Source: Nemertoderma westbladi (Eukaryota; Xenacoelomorpha; Nemertodermatida; Nemertodermatidae). Taken from it: DNA of 64,000 nt. The notes beneath the pieces were generated by a model. That model made no database searches. It was not told the origin of the DNA and saw only the letters and a program-made list of their open reading frames with translations. The stretch's first letter is position 1. Every line of letters starts with the position of its first letter. Positions 1 to 11,352 of this stretch are shown here, piece after piece. The DNA lies in NCBI GenBank assembly GCA_032718475.1, contig JAUCBJ010006816.1, forward strand, positions 1 through 64,000. Direction: 5' to 3'. Made by a program: the position numbers and the translations under genes.

Positions 1-62
1 ACCTATATTTTTTATTATATGATACAATAACTGTTGTTAACAATGGTGGGACTGGGAAGTAT

Positions 63-84
63 GGGGGGGGGGGGGGGGGGGGGG
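63..84. repeat. poly-G tract (22 G)
   Basis: An uninterrupted run of 22 G. Similar G or C runs recur at about 1172-1206, 2600-2622, 14918-14940, 16318-16345 and 38330-38349. At least three of them lie inside copies of the same repeat (see 1160-2660 and 16283-16440). Confidence 0.9.
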
Positions 85-1119
85 TTAACATCGTGCCCGT
101 GTGTGTCTGAGTCTGTATTCACAGAAATACTCAATATTCAAATCCCTTAACTTTTCCTAGAATTAACATACGTTTTTAGTGACTAAATCTGAAACATTTT
201 GAAATCTTAAACTATATTTGAAAGTTATTTTTTGTGGTACTAATTATCGTCTGGTGTGTTTAAAAATGACCAAACCAAATAATTAAAAAAATAGGCCACA
301 AAATGGCACTCTGCTGTGGCCAAAAGTGCCTTTTTGTGCAAATGGTATTCTGAACAAGTGTCAACATTTCTGAACAAATTTCAAAACATTCCAGCAAAAA
401 TCGGCGGAGAAATAGCCGATTTCATGACAAAATATAATTCTTAGTTAAAGGTGTTTAATATGTCGCTTCATTTCTAAATTTAATATTATGTAGTCTGCGA
501 AAATAACAATATTACGATCCATCGGTATTGTCTTATTTGCTTACATTTCATAATATCGATCTTACGATTTATATTTTCATTAACTTTTTTTATTTTCTGA
601 ATTTATTTACTATTTCTCACTGAAAGTGGACATGGTTATTGAATTTTAATAGCAGCAAAATGGCCTACTTTAGACCATGTACTTAAAAGGCCATTAAAAA
701 GGATATGGCCCCTACAAAACAATGCCCCCTGTCCTAAAGGCCTGTTTACACGTGGCAACTTTTAGAGCAACTTTCTCGGCAACTAGCAATGTGTTTGGAG
801 CAATTTAATTTAATCGCTGTTTAATGTTTACACGTGGCAACTTTACCAGCAACTTCACCAGCAAAGTGGCCGGAAACTTTTATAGCAACTTGGCTATTTT
901 GACTGTAAAATAGTGGGTACTGGTTCAGTATGCATACACCTCTCACCAAATTAAATATTTACTAGCTAGTTTTTGATAATTTACTTATTTTGAAATTTAG
1001 CCATTTTATTTTGAAGAAATTAATGTTCTAGAACAAATATTTTTTAGACAAAGGCCTGGGTAGTATTTAAAAAGAACGGGATGGATATAATACGTATATA
1101 AAATGAATAAAATAACTTT
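85..1119. other. AT-rich non-coding stretch with a repeated CACGTGG motif
   Basis: No gene is visible. The 18-bp string TTTACACGTGGCAACTTT occurs at 745-762 and again at 827-844. The first copy follows GGCC, which resembles the ends of Harbinger-type MITEs, but no matching inverted end was found. A GGCC-rich piece at about 655-725 resembles the repeats at 3178-3612. Confidence 0.4.
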
Positions 1120-1122
1120 TTA

Positions 1123-2837
1123 GGCCGCGTTCACACTACCGAGTCAAAGTCAAAGTTAACCCTATTAAACCTGGGGGGGGAGGGGGCCAATATGACCCCC
1201 CCCCCGTGGTTTTTTTTATTATAATTCTGAAACAAACGCAGTTGGGAATCTGAAATTTTATGACTTTTCCTAAAAATCTATTGTATTCCTAGTAGTGAAA
1301 ACTGTTTTCAAAAATATTGGGTAGTTTTCGAGTTATAGCACCATTTTTTAACCCTACTTTTGGCACTTTTTTTGAGACGTTTTTTGAAAATTACATTTCA
1401 TTAAATATGAATTGTAACATCTCTTTTTTTTATTTACACCGGTTTTTTGGTCTTAGCAATTGGATGGAATTCATATAAATTGATTTAGAAATTTCAAACT
1501 TGTTTTTTTCGTCGGGTGCCAAATTTTGGTGCCAGCACCAAATTTTGAAATATGTCAATTTTGTAAATTGATTGTTTGAAACTTGTTTTTTACGCAATTG
1601 GGGTTTTTTGAGGTTCTGGTTTCGATGAAATATATACGAGTTGCACCAAGCGTATCAAACTTGTATTTTTTGGGTGCTGTGTGCAAATTTTGGTGCTAGC
1701 ACGAAATTTTGAAAATCCATTCAATAGATAAAATTGCTTGTGACAATTTATTTCTTGCATTTTAGAGTTTTATGGCCGTTCTGAATTCAATGGAATATAT
1801 ATTTATCGAACTAGACATCTCAAACTTGTATTTTTCGGAAGTGGGTGCAAAATGTGGTGCTAGCACCAAATTTTGAAAACCATCAAATATATCTATTGCT
1901 TGTGCCATCTTGTTTCTTGCGTTATACGGGTTTGTTAGGGTTCTGAATTCAATGGAATCGGTAAAAATTTCATAAGAGTTTTCAAACTCGTATTTTTCGC
2001 CGGTGGGTAAAAATTGTTGTGCCAGCACCAAATTTTGGAAAATGAGTAAATTGATCAGTAGATAGTATCATCTTGTTTCTTGCGTTATACGGGTTTATGA
2101 GGGTCCTGAATCCGATGGAATCAATAAAACAGCACTGGACATCGCAAACTTGTACTTTTTGGTGATGGGTACGAAATTTGGTGCTAGCACCAAAATTTGT
2201 CAAATTACGCCGAAAAATACAAGTAGCAATGATCTGGCATATTTGAAATGTATTCCATTAGAATCAGCGCCCTAGAAAATGTGAATTTATAGCATCATAT
2301 AAGTGAATTAAAAATTTTGTGTTCTAACTGAAAAGTGCTGGTTACTTGTTTTTTCATTTTTTTCCTACGCAGAGAGGACTAAACAGCCATTTATGGTAAT
2401 CATATCATTTTTTAATATTTTCCAATGTATTTTGCGCCCCAGAAAACCTATATTGAAAAACAATTAGCCGAAAAATGTAACTTTCAAATTTTGTGAAAAT
2501 TGTGCACTACTTGTAATTTTGGTGCTGCAATATTACCACCCCAGTAAATTCAGACGTTTTCGTTAATATTTGTAGATTTTACAGGGAGGGGTCAATATGA
2601 CCCCCCCCCCCCCCCCCCCCCGGTATTTGTACAGCATTTTATAGCCCGGTACTAATAGGGTTTTAAAAGACAAAAGACAAAATGTAAAACATATCACATG
2701 AAATTAATTTTTTCTAGAATGCCCTCATGTATTATATTAGGCCTATATAATGTATTATTATTTATTATTGCTAGCTAGCTATATTTATTTTCTTTTGAAT
2801 TTGACCTTGACTTTGACTCGGTAGTGTAAACGCGGTC
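1123..2837. mobile_element. Harbinger-like MITE, interrupted by a second element
   Basis: The ends form a terminal inverted repeat of about 31 bp (1123-1153 against 2807-2837, two mismatches), beginning GGCCGCGTTCACACTACCGA on the left and GACCGCGTTTACACTACCGA on the right end read inwards. The flanks both read TTA (1120-1122 and 2838-2840), a 3-bp target duplication as in PIF/Harbinger transposons. No transposase is present. Without the element nested at 1160-2660, the host MITE would be only about 215 bp. Confidence 0.65.
1160..2660. mobile_element. piggyBac-like non-autonomous element nested in the Harbinger-like MITE
   Basis: It starts right after TTAA (1156-1159) with CCCTATTAAACC and ends with the inverted form ACTAATAGGG followed by TTTTAA, close to the TTAA duplication of piggyBac elements. 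A poly-G/poly-C tract lies near each end (about 1172-1206 and 2600-2622). The middle (about 1480-2200) consists of some five degenerate tandem units of about 165 bp, each with a palindromic core like TTTGGTGCTAGCACCAAA. Short open frames here are repeat noise. A second, truncated copy of its left end lies at 16283-16440. Confidence 0.55.
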
Positions 2838-3177
2838 TTAAAATTTTTGAAATTTTTCAATTAAATTATCATGATATCTAGTAAAATTTATGGTAGCTAA
2901 TAAATAATAAAAGCAATGATTAAACTAATTTCAACAAGAAATTTTTTTTTAAATTTTAAATTTTTATTGTTTCACTAGCTAATAAAAAGTATTAGCTAAA
3001 ACAAAATCAAAATTTCTAGCTACAATCTTACTGTCAAAATGTCAAATGTTCTAGAATAAAAACCTCATGATAAAAGCTATTTTTCAAAAGAAAAAATTGG
3101 ACTTCTGGATTTCTCTCACAAAAAAACCGCTTTATCTAATACTGTTTAATTTAATTTGAATATATTTATAAAAACCT

Positions 3178-3612
3178 TTAAAAAGGATTGTCCCATGCAG
3201 TACAATATTCCATTGGAGCCACTAAAATTCAAAATGACCTCTATTGGACACTGTTCATAAAGGGCCACCAAAAAATGAAATGGCTCTTACAAGACATTGT
3301 CCATTAGAACCACTTAAATATGAATTATATTTCATATATATTACGCAATTTTCCCTTAAAGCCATTCAAATCTGAAATGGCCCATATTGGATAGTGTCGC
3401 TTGGAGCCACTCAACTATAATGTGGCCCGATATTAGCCAATTTTTATCAAACGCCTTTGAAAAGGCAATGGCCCATGCAAGACCATGTTCCATTTGAGCC
3501 AAAAGTTCGAAATGGCCTTAATTAGTCACTGTTCATAAAGGGCCACTAAAAAATATAATGGTTCTTACAAGACAATGTCCCCTTGGAGCCACCCAAATGA
3601 CAAATATTATTT
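3178..3612. repeat. two degenerate copies of a GGCC-rich repeat, about 285 bp apart
   Basis: The stretches 3178-3315 and 3463-3612 align over most of their length. Both contain a block like CACTGTTCATAAAGGGCCAC followed by a GACAATGTCC-like block. A weaker relative is at 655-725. No coding potential is seen. Confidence 0.5.
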
Positions 3613-3703
3613 AGATTATCTAAAAATTAAAAAAATAAAATGTTTGTTACAATATATTTTGTTACATTATGTCAACTTAACAGCGTTCTGGTGAATTACT
3701 CAT

Positions 3704-3732
3704 AACGCTGCGAAGTACTACTTTGCAGCGTT
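3704..3732. repeat. hairpin with 14-bp arms
   Basis: AACGCTGCGAAGTA is followed after one base by its inverted form TACTTTGCAGCGTT (one mismatch). The same AACGCTGCAAAGT motif recurs in the fold-back structure at 4213-4308, so both probably belong to one repeat family. Confidence 0.6.
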
Positions 3733-4212
3733 GCGGCCTATAGGACGGAACGTTGCAAAGTAATATTATTTATTATCCTGCTTTATTATCCAATTTGCAG
3801 TGACGGGACTAGCTACTGGATGTAAATAATTGTTTAACATGTACTGTAATCCATTATGGCGAAACGTCCAATAGAAGACACTAAATTAACCAAAGAAAGT
3901 GACGACAGTGTTCAGTAAAACTGTACGGACACAGACGGTGAGTAAGTTTGCTTCAGTCGCATATAGTCAGGATGGATTAATGATTTATCACATCCAAGCA
4001 GGAGATAACTTCCAATAAACTTTAATTAGATTTAAATGTATAATTAATACTGTGTACCAGTGTACCTGTTAATAAATTTCACTTATATTCGATATAGTAC
4101 ATGATGATTAAAATGTATAAATGAGCATCCATAAAATCCTTTCTTCATATACCGAACGCTGATAAGTTGAGTTAATGTAACAAAATTACATACATCATTG
4201 CTTGCAAAGGTC

Positions 4213-4308
4213 ACTTTTCAGCGTTAAAGACCCTTGTTTATTTATGTAAACCTCCATCGCTGCGCTCGCTCGGTACATAAATAAACTCGGGTCATAACGC
4301 TGCAAAGT
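4213..4308. repeat. fold-back repeat with arms of about 35 bp
   Basis: The arms 4213-4248 and 4274-4308 are imperfect inverted repeats (each includes TTTATTTATGTA or its complement) around a centre reading CCATCGCTGCGCTCGCTCGG. A related GC-rich centre (ACCGAGCGCCAGCGAGG) occurs in another fold-back at 13093-13225. Confidence 0.55.
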
Positions 4309-4319
4309 GCTACTTTGCA

Positions 4320-5060
4320 CACAATGATGTAAATAGTTATTAGATTTAATTAATACGGGATAAAATTCACATTATATTTAATAGGCCTATAGATAATTGT
4401 TACATTAGGGTAAGAGGCAAAACGTCTACATTTATGTCTCCAATATATGAATTACTGGTGGGGGATGGAATTCGTAGGGGTCGTAAGATGTATTTAGGCT
4501 AGTCTATAAACTAATCCCCCACCAATGACAAAATGTTAATAATGAAGTGTATAGTACGCGAAATAGTGATAAGTTATCCTTCCTAGAGGTACCGAACGGT
4601 CATACATTATTTCTTAAAAAAGCACAAATTTTAATCGCTTGTCAGTGAGAATTTATTAAAACCTGTTGTTATTTACAGTATTGTTATTTACAATTTAACA
4701 TATTTTGTTTGCACAAGTTTCGATCTTCAAACGGCTGAGACATCCAAATAGTGGCGCAAATTGACCATTAGTGAAAAGGTATTGTTTATTGTTTTGGGTA
4801 GAAAACACCGCCACTAATGTTTGAAATTTAATAATAATTATCTATAACGAAAGACTTAAAATCGTCTAAAAACTACTTATTGTACAACTCATAATCAGAA
4901 ATTACACAAAAGTGAATTGTATGCGTTATTGTAGATATATATATTTTTTAAAATATCTGCAAAGGCATTTTTGGCTGTAGAATTAAATTGATAATAAATA
5001 CTATTGTTTACCGCTAGGGGTGCAAGTTAAATTCATAAGAACTAAAGGCAATTTCCTTGT
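4320..5060. other. AT-rich non-coding stretch
   Basis: No gene, RNA or recognisable mobile element is seen in this stretch. Confidence 0.4.
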
Positions 5061-5770
5061 AATTGTTTATTTTGGGCCATTATGCCTAGATTGGGCCATT
5101 TTGTTCTAGGTGGGCCATATTTGCCCTAAGAGGACGTGTACCTTTTGGGCCATCGTAGTAGGATTAGGGCCATTGCTCCAAGCCCAAGGCCATATAAGGG
5201 CCATTGGACCTTTAAAAGGTGGCCCTAATAGTGGGAAAGCTTATATATATATATATATATCTATATGTACGTTCGGCCTAAAGGGCCATAGATATGTATC
5301 TTTGAAATGAAGGGTATTATGTACCTATATAACACTGAATGGAAGTAAAAAGGGCCATTAGTATATCTACATATCTCGTGTATATATGTTCCTACATATA
5401 CCATTTTAATATACATACATAAAGATGAAAAAACGAGCGAAAGGGCCAACTTATATATCTATAAAGTGAGATATGTAGGTATAGTGTACCTATATAACTC
5501 AATGGCCCTATCTTATTTCTCTTCATTCTTACAGTTCAGTTTATTTGTAAGATCAATTTGGATGCAAATGGGCCACTGTAAATGATGTATATTTGTGGCC
5601 CTAATGTAAATCATCTCATTCTTTATGATAGTAAAGGTGGCCCTTTTCCCGTTCATTTAATTTAATAAATCAATTTTGAAACAAATGGGCCAGTCAAACT
5701 TTCTCAAAAAATGACATGAATAGTAACATGAATTGTAAGACTTGCAATGTAATTACCACAGTTAAGTAAA
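5060..5770. repeat. GGGCCA-rich repeat ending in a partial copy of the 673-bp repeat
   Basis: GGGCCA or its complement recurs every few tens of bases, together with an AT dinucleotide run at about 5240-5265. From about 5527 to 5766 the sequence matches the second half of the tandem repeat described at 6866-8836. The small open frames here follow the repeat and are not credible genes. Confidence 0.6.
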
Positions 5771-5984
5771 CTAAAATAATAAAAGTAAAAATAATAAGCA
5801 CAAGCTGGCAAGCCTGGAAGGTTCACGGTCCTCCTACTTAATCAGTACAATAATAATACGTTTTCGTTCGGGTAGGCCTATGTTTCCTTTTCACTTGTTC
5901 CCATCGTACAGTCGTAGGCGACCTCATGCTCCTGTGCTCATCCCACCACGACCACGACCACCAGTTACGAGTTGGGTAGGCGTC

Positions 5985-6240
5985 TACCGGCAACCGGTAA
6001 GTAATTACGCGCCACACGACGTCATCCCGCCATCCGCCAACATTTATACCGGTACGGTAAGCCTACCACCTACCGGCTGGCTACCATCGCACCGTAGGTC
6101 TACCGCCTACGCCTACCGGTCAACCGGTAACGGTAGGCTACCGCGTACCGGTACAGCGGTACTCAAAGTCGTACCGGTATTGTCGTAATTGACAAATGCA
6201 GGATTAAACCGTAACCCGTTCCAGTACCGGTACCATATGC
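5985..6240. repeat. stretch dense in ACCGGT and TACCGG palindromes
   Basis: Short palindromes such as ACCGGT and GGTACCGG recur many times and make the stretch locally GC-rich against AT-rich surroundings. An open frame runs through it (5880-6188), but its composition is that of the repeat and it resembles no known protein. Confidence 0.5.
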
Positions 6241-6783
6241 ATCTGAACGACTGGACGGTTAATCTCATAGCATAGCTGCATAGGCCTACTGGTAGTCAGT
6301 GCGAAGTCGCCTGCGAACATGGCGAAATATTATATTTACTGCTAGGGCTAGGCTAGGACCTACTGCTGTACTGACCTATGACAGTATGAAGATAGGCAGA
6401 TAGGCCTACAGTGGTCAGGTAGTACCGGTCCGGTATGCCTACTACAGGCAGACAATCAGACAGTACTAGCAGTGCTAATTAATTACCTTAATTAAATCTT
6501 CAATTAGGTCATAATGTAGGTCCAAATTTAAAAATCGGCCTCCGTTAATCGATTTACAAATAATTCAGGTACCTCCATGCCAAATATCAGAATCATTCAT
6601 TGCGTTCCCTATGACAAGATAGCTTTTTCCTAAACCATGCGAAAACACGCAAATATAGCGCTCACATCGCACAAATACCATCTCGACACCCAATTTTTTG
6701 TATGAGCCTTCGCCATCCCTATATCTAACTTTTGTCCAAATTTTGTTTCGATTGATTAATAAATAACTGAGATATCGCTCTGG

Positions 6784-6826
6784 ACACACACACACACACA
6801 CACACACACTAACACACACACACATT
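6784..6826. repeat. (CA)n microsatellite
   Basis: A CA dinucleotide repeat with one interruption. A (GT)n tract lies at about 8907-8932 and a shorter one at 9367-9380. Confidence 0.9.
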
Positions 6827-6865
6827 ACGGTAATAATGGTCACCTATGTCAAGGACCGTGAACCA

Positions 6866-8836
6866 ATTATTTTTGTTTGAACATAATTTTATGTATGGTT
6901 GATATATTTTCTTGAAATTTGGTAAGAGTGACCTACACCTACAAGCATTGCTTATTTAGAAATTCTAAATTCAGACAGACTTTAAAGTTCCCCTGTCTGC
7001 CGCTAGGGGGGCGTATTGACAGAATCGTAGAAGTAGCTGTGTAATTATAGAACCAACCATCAGATTCCATCTGAAATTTGGTAGGAGTGAACAAGGAGAA
7101 TTGCATAATTATAAATTCTATGCCTAGACGGACTTTTATAGTTCTTATGGTCGTTATTCGTTACTATGTTCTAGCTCTAAAGAGCCTTGTCCATAAATAT
7201 CTCCATGGCGCTACAGTATGGCCCTACCCTAATGCTGTTAAGCTCATTGTATTTCATTCTGGCCCTTTTTCATCTCAGTTTATTGGTAAGATCAATTTGG
7301 ATGCAAAAGGCCACTGTAAAAGATGTATATTTGTGGCCCTAATGTAAATCATCTCATTCTTTATGATTGTAAAGGTGGCCCTTTTCCCGTTCATTTAATT
7401 TATTAAATCAATTTTGAATCAAATGGGCCAGTCAAACTTTCTCAAAAAATGACATGAATAGTAACATGATTTGTAAGACTTGCAATGTAATATTTACCTC
7501 AGTTAAACTAAAACTAAAATAATGTAGATTTTAATAAACATTATTTTTGTTTGAACATATTTTATGTACTGTACGGTTAGACTTTCAAGTTCCCATGTCT
7601 TCATCGGGCAGTTATCGCCGTTGCTTAAGTAGAAATTATACACACAGACAGACTTTAAAGTTCCCCTGTCTGCCGCTAGGCGGGCGGATTGACAGAATCG
7701 TAGAAGTAGCTGTGTAATTATAGAACCAACCATCAGATTCCATCTGAAATTTGGTAGGAGTGAACAAGGAGAATTGCATAATTATAAATTCTATGCCTAG
7801 ACGGACTTTTATAGTTCTTATGGTCGTTATTCGTTACTATGTTCTAGCTCTAAAGAGCCTTGTCCATAAATATCTCCATGGCGCTACAGTATGGCCCTAC
7901 CCTAATGCTGTTAAGCTCATTGTATTTCATTCTGGCCCTTTTTCATCTCAGTTTATTGGTAAGATCAATTTGGATGCAAAAGGCCACTGTAAAAGATGTA
8001 TATTTGTGGCCCTAATGTAAATCATCTCATTCTTTATGATTGTAAAGGTGGCCCTTTTCCCGTTCATTTAATTTATTAAATCAATTTTGAATCAAATGGG
8101 CCAGTCAAACTTTCTCAAAAAATGACATGAATAGTAACATGATTTGTAAGACTTGCAATGTAATATTTACCTCAGTTAAACTAAAACTAAAATAATGTAG
8201 ATTTTAATAAACATTATTTTTGTTTGAACATATTTTATGTACTGTACGGTTAGACTTTCAAGTTCCCATGTCTTCATCGGGCAGTTATCGCCGTTGCTTA
8301 AGTAGAAATTATACACACAGACAGACTTTAAAGTTCCCCTGTCTGCCGCTAGGCGGGCGGATTGACAGAATCGTAGAAGTAGCTGTGTAATTATAGAACC
8401 AACCATCAGATTCCATCTGAAATTTGGTAGGAGTGAACAAGGAGAATTGCATAATTATAAATTCTATGCCTAGACGGACTTTTATAGTTCTTATGGTCGT
8501 TATTCGTTACTATGTTCTAGCTCTAAAGAGCCTTGTCCATAAATATCTCCATGGCGCTACAGTATGGCCCTACCCTAATGCTGTTAAGCTCATTGTATTT
8601 CATTCTGGCCCTTTTTCATCTCAGTTTATTGGTAAGATCAATTTGGATGCAAAAGGCCACTGTAAAAGATGTATATTTGTGGCCCTAATGTAAATCATCT
8701 CATTCTTTATGATAGTAAAGGTGGCCCTTTTCCCGTTCATTTAATTTAATAAATCAATTTTGAATCAAATGGGCCAGTCAAACTTTCTCAAAAAATGACA
8801 TGAATAGTAACATGATTTGTAAGACTTGCAATGTGG
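6866..8836. repeat. tandem array of a 673-bp repeat (about 2.8 copies)
   Basis: The same sequence returns with an exact period of 673 bp: for example the block starting at 7078 recurs at 7751 and 8424. Copies are nearly identical, so the duplication is recent. The left edge (6866-6970) is a diverged version of the unit. Each unit is rich in GGCC and contains ACAGACAGACTTTAAAG. Identical open frames of 89 and 76 codons in each unit are by-products of the repetition. Further copies are at 11353-12950 and partial ones at 5527-5766 and 15250-15560. Confidence 0.9.
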
Positions 8837-9640
8837 GGCGAGACACGTATGGCGAGCCATCAGCGAACTGATATAATTATACTATGGCCGTTTCTCAAAA
8901 GTCTGTGTGTGACGTGTGTGTGTGTGTGTGTGTCGGTAGCCATAAATGTCGGAAGCCATAATCGAAGTTAATATCTTCAGTTAAATTCTATGGTTGAATC
9001 GAATTATTTCGATTCTTCTATCGGTAATTAATTATTTAGGGGGGTAACATTTATCCCATCTGGTATAAAATTAACATGGGTAGATTCGCCGTGTCCCATT
9101 CTATCAAAGTCTTTACTTTATACTCGAGATTAATGTCAAGTTTTATAGTTATTTATTGATTTACAATTAAAATTGCATTTTTATCAATTAATTCACACGC
9201 AGGCTCTAACCGCCTAATGACAGTCAATACGGAGTAATTCCTTCCCGTGTCTTAGCAACGCTGAGAATGTCCTGGCCTGTTAGAGGCAGACTGCTGCTGG
9301 TTGGGGATGGTAGGATAGCATTAATTCCCTAAACATTCACTCACTCTCCATAGAACTGGCTGACGGGGGTGTGTGTGTGTGTTTAGGTATCAGTTATTCA
9401 ATGACATTAATATTATTACTAATGAAGGAATAGTGCTCCTTCAATACATCTCAACAGACATCAATTCATTGCCTGTGCCTACCAACGCGTGCTCCATAAC
9501 ATAACAACATAATATCCTTGATTTCCATCACCTCTCACCACAATTATTATTAGTAATTAAAAGTTTCAATTCGGTTTGTCGTTCCGTTATCTGGTTATTC
9601 AGTTATTGCATTATTAATAAATAAATGTTTTAAAATATAT
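8837..9640. other. non-coding stretch between repeat arrays
   Basis: Contains (GT)n tracts and AT-rich sequence. No gene or RNA is recognised. Confidence 0.4.
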
Positions 9641-9659
9641 CTTACAAAATATGGTTAAT

Positions 9660-10215
9660 AATTAAAACTTGTCGCTAACATTCTCACTATGGGGGTTTTA
9701 AGGAGTGCTGATTACATTTCTGATGTCAGTTTTCACGTTTACATAAATCTAGTCTGTCTGTCTGTCGGTCTTTCTGTCAGTCAGTCTGTCAAAACATAAA
9801 AGAGAATTCAAATTAACTAACATTCTCGCTATTGGGGTTTTAAGGGGTGCTGATTTCATTTCTGATGTCAGTTTTCAGGTTTACATAAATATAGTCTGTC
9901 TGTATGTCGGTCTTTCTGTCAGTCAGTCAGTATGTCAAAACTTAAAAAATAATACAAACTAACTAACATTCTCGTTATGGGGGTTTTAATGGGTGCTAAT
10001 TTTATTTCAGATGTCAGTTTTCACGTTTAAAAAAATCTAGTCTGTCTGGCTGTCGGTCTTTCTGTCAGTCAGTCTGTGAAAACTTAAGAAAGTATACTAA
10101 CTAACCAACATTCTCGCTATGGTGGTTTTAAGGGTTGCTGATTTCATTTTTGATGTCAGTTTACACGTTTACATAAATCTAGTCTGTCTGTCTGTCGGTC
10201 TTACTGCCAGTCTGT
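9660..10215. repeat. tandem array of a repeat of about 138 bp (four copies)
   Basis: Each unit contains CTAACATTCTCGCTATGGGG, then GATTTCATTTCTGATGTCAG, then a run of CTGT/CGGT tetranucleotides. A related array with a unit of about 135 bp is at 13780-14540, so the two belong to one family. Confidence 0.8.
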
Positions 10216-10390
10216 ACTACTGTACTGTGGTTGGCATTACGCCATATACCTAACACTAATAATACAGTCTACAATACAGCCTATCTACAGTACAGAATGG
10301 ATTTTTTGCCACGAAGAGCAATAAATGTCATTAATACTATCCACCAGTATACCTACTCCAAGAGCCTTCCAATAAAACATGTATTCCAGC

Positions 10391-10445
10391 ATGACGTCCA
10401 CTGCACGTCTTCGTGCTGTCCATTGTGACGTGCAGTGGACGTCAT
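10391..10445. repeat. perfect 19-bp inverted repeat (hairpin), possible piggyBac-like end
   Basis: ATGACGTCCACTGCACGTC (10391-10409) is repeated exactly inverted at 10427-10445, with a 17-base loop. Just to the right the sequence reads AGGGGTTAA, as expected for the end of a piggyBac-type element read outwards. A matching left end was not found. Confidence 0.6.
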
Positions 10446-10459
10446 AGGCTCTAAGGGGT

Positions 10460-11352
10460 TAAGCAACACGGTCCCTACTTCGCCCTGTCGACACCCCAGC
10501 CATTTTTCACCAATCCTTTTTTAGAGTTTTTTAATTTTTTTGGTATTGGTGAAAGTTCTACAACATTAGTAGATATGTTTTTTATGATAGCTAGTGTTTT
10601 TTTTCTCGCTAGTATTTTTTGAAATTATAAAAAATGTGAAAGTCCATGATATTTCAGGTTAAACTGTTGAAGAATATATTAATGACCAAAATAATTTCCA
10701 AAAATTACTAGCTAGTAAAAAATACTTGCTATATACCATTAAAAATCTACTAAGGTTCTAGAATATTCACTAGTATAAAAAAAGCACTCAAAATCACAAA
10801 AAATAAAGGTTAAAAAACTCATTCGGGACCCTTTTGCTTAAGGAGTCAAAATTGTAGAACAAATTCCCGAAGTTTGCGACGTTTGCGAAATTCGCGAAGA
10901 ATCCGTCAGTTTCTGTGCCCTAATGGTTTCGTGACGAAACAATCAAATCTTACACACTTAACACACGCGAACTAATTTAATGTGTGTATTAGTATGCATG
11001 AATCATTAAATAGAAATTAAATTAATGAACGCTATTTCAACATGAAATCTACGGAATCAATACACAACACACCCACACTACTGAATTCAAAAATTTATAT
11101 AGATTGCAACTTATATTTGGCTACCTTTTAGGCCTAAATGGGTGACTAATTTAATTATTCACCCATATATATTTGTAGCCTTTTTAATTTGTGCCTCTAA
11201 TTGAATCAAACATTAAACTAAAATATATGTCACAATATTGGTCTGTCGGTAGCTGGTCAATGAATCTCTCATAAATTTGTTAATTAGTCGCTGCTCAGTC
11301 ATTGAACATTTGAACACGTGCTGCTCGAAGACCCCACAACGTGTAATACTGT
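10460..11352. other. AT-rich non-coding stretch
   Basis: No gene, RNA or clear repeat unit is recognised between the hairpin and the second 673-bp-repeat array. Confidence 0.4.

Noticed and set aside
5880-6188. 102-codon frame in the ACCGGT-rich stretch as a gene
   Set aside because: Composition follows the palindromic repeat and nothing resembles a domain or splice structure.
7078-8693. Identical 89-codon and 76-codon frames as a gene family
   Set aside because: They are carried along with a tandem repeat, have no recognisable domain and are broken in the second array.
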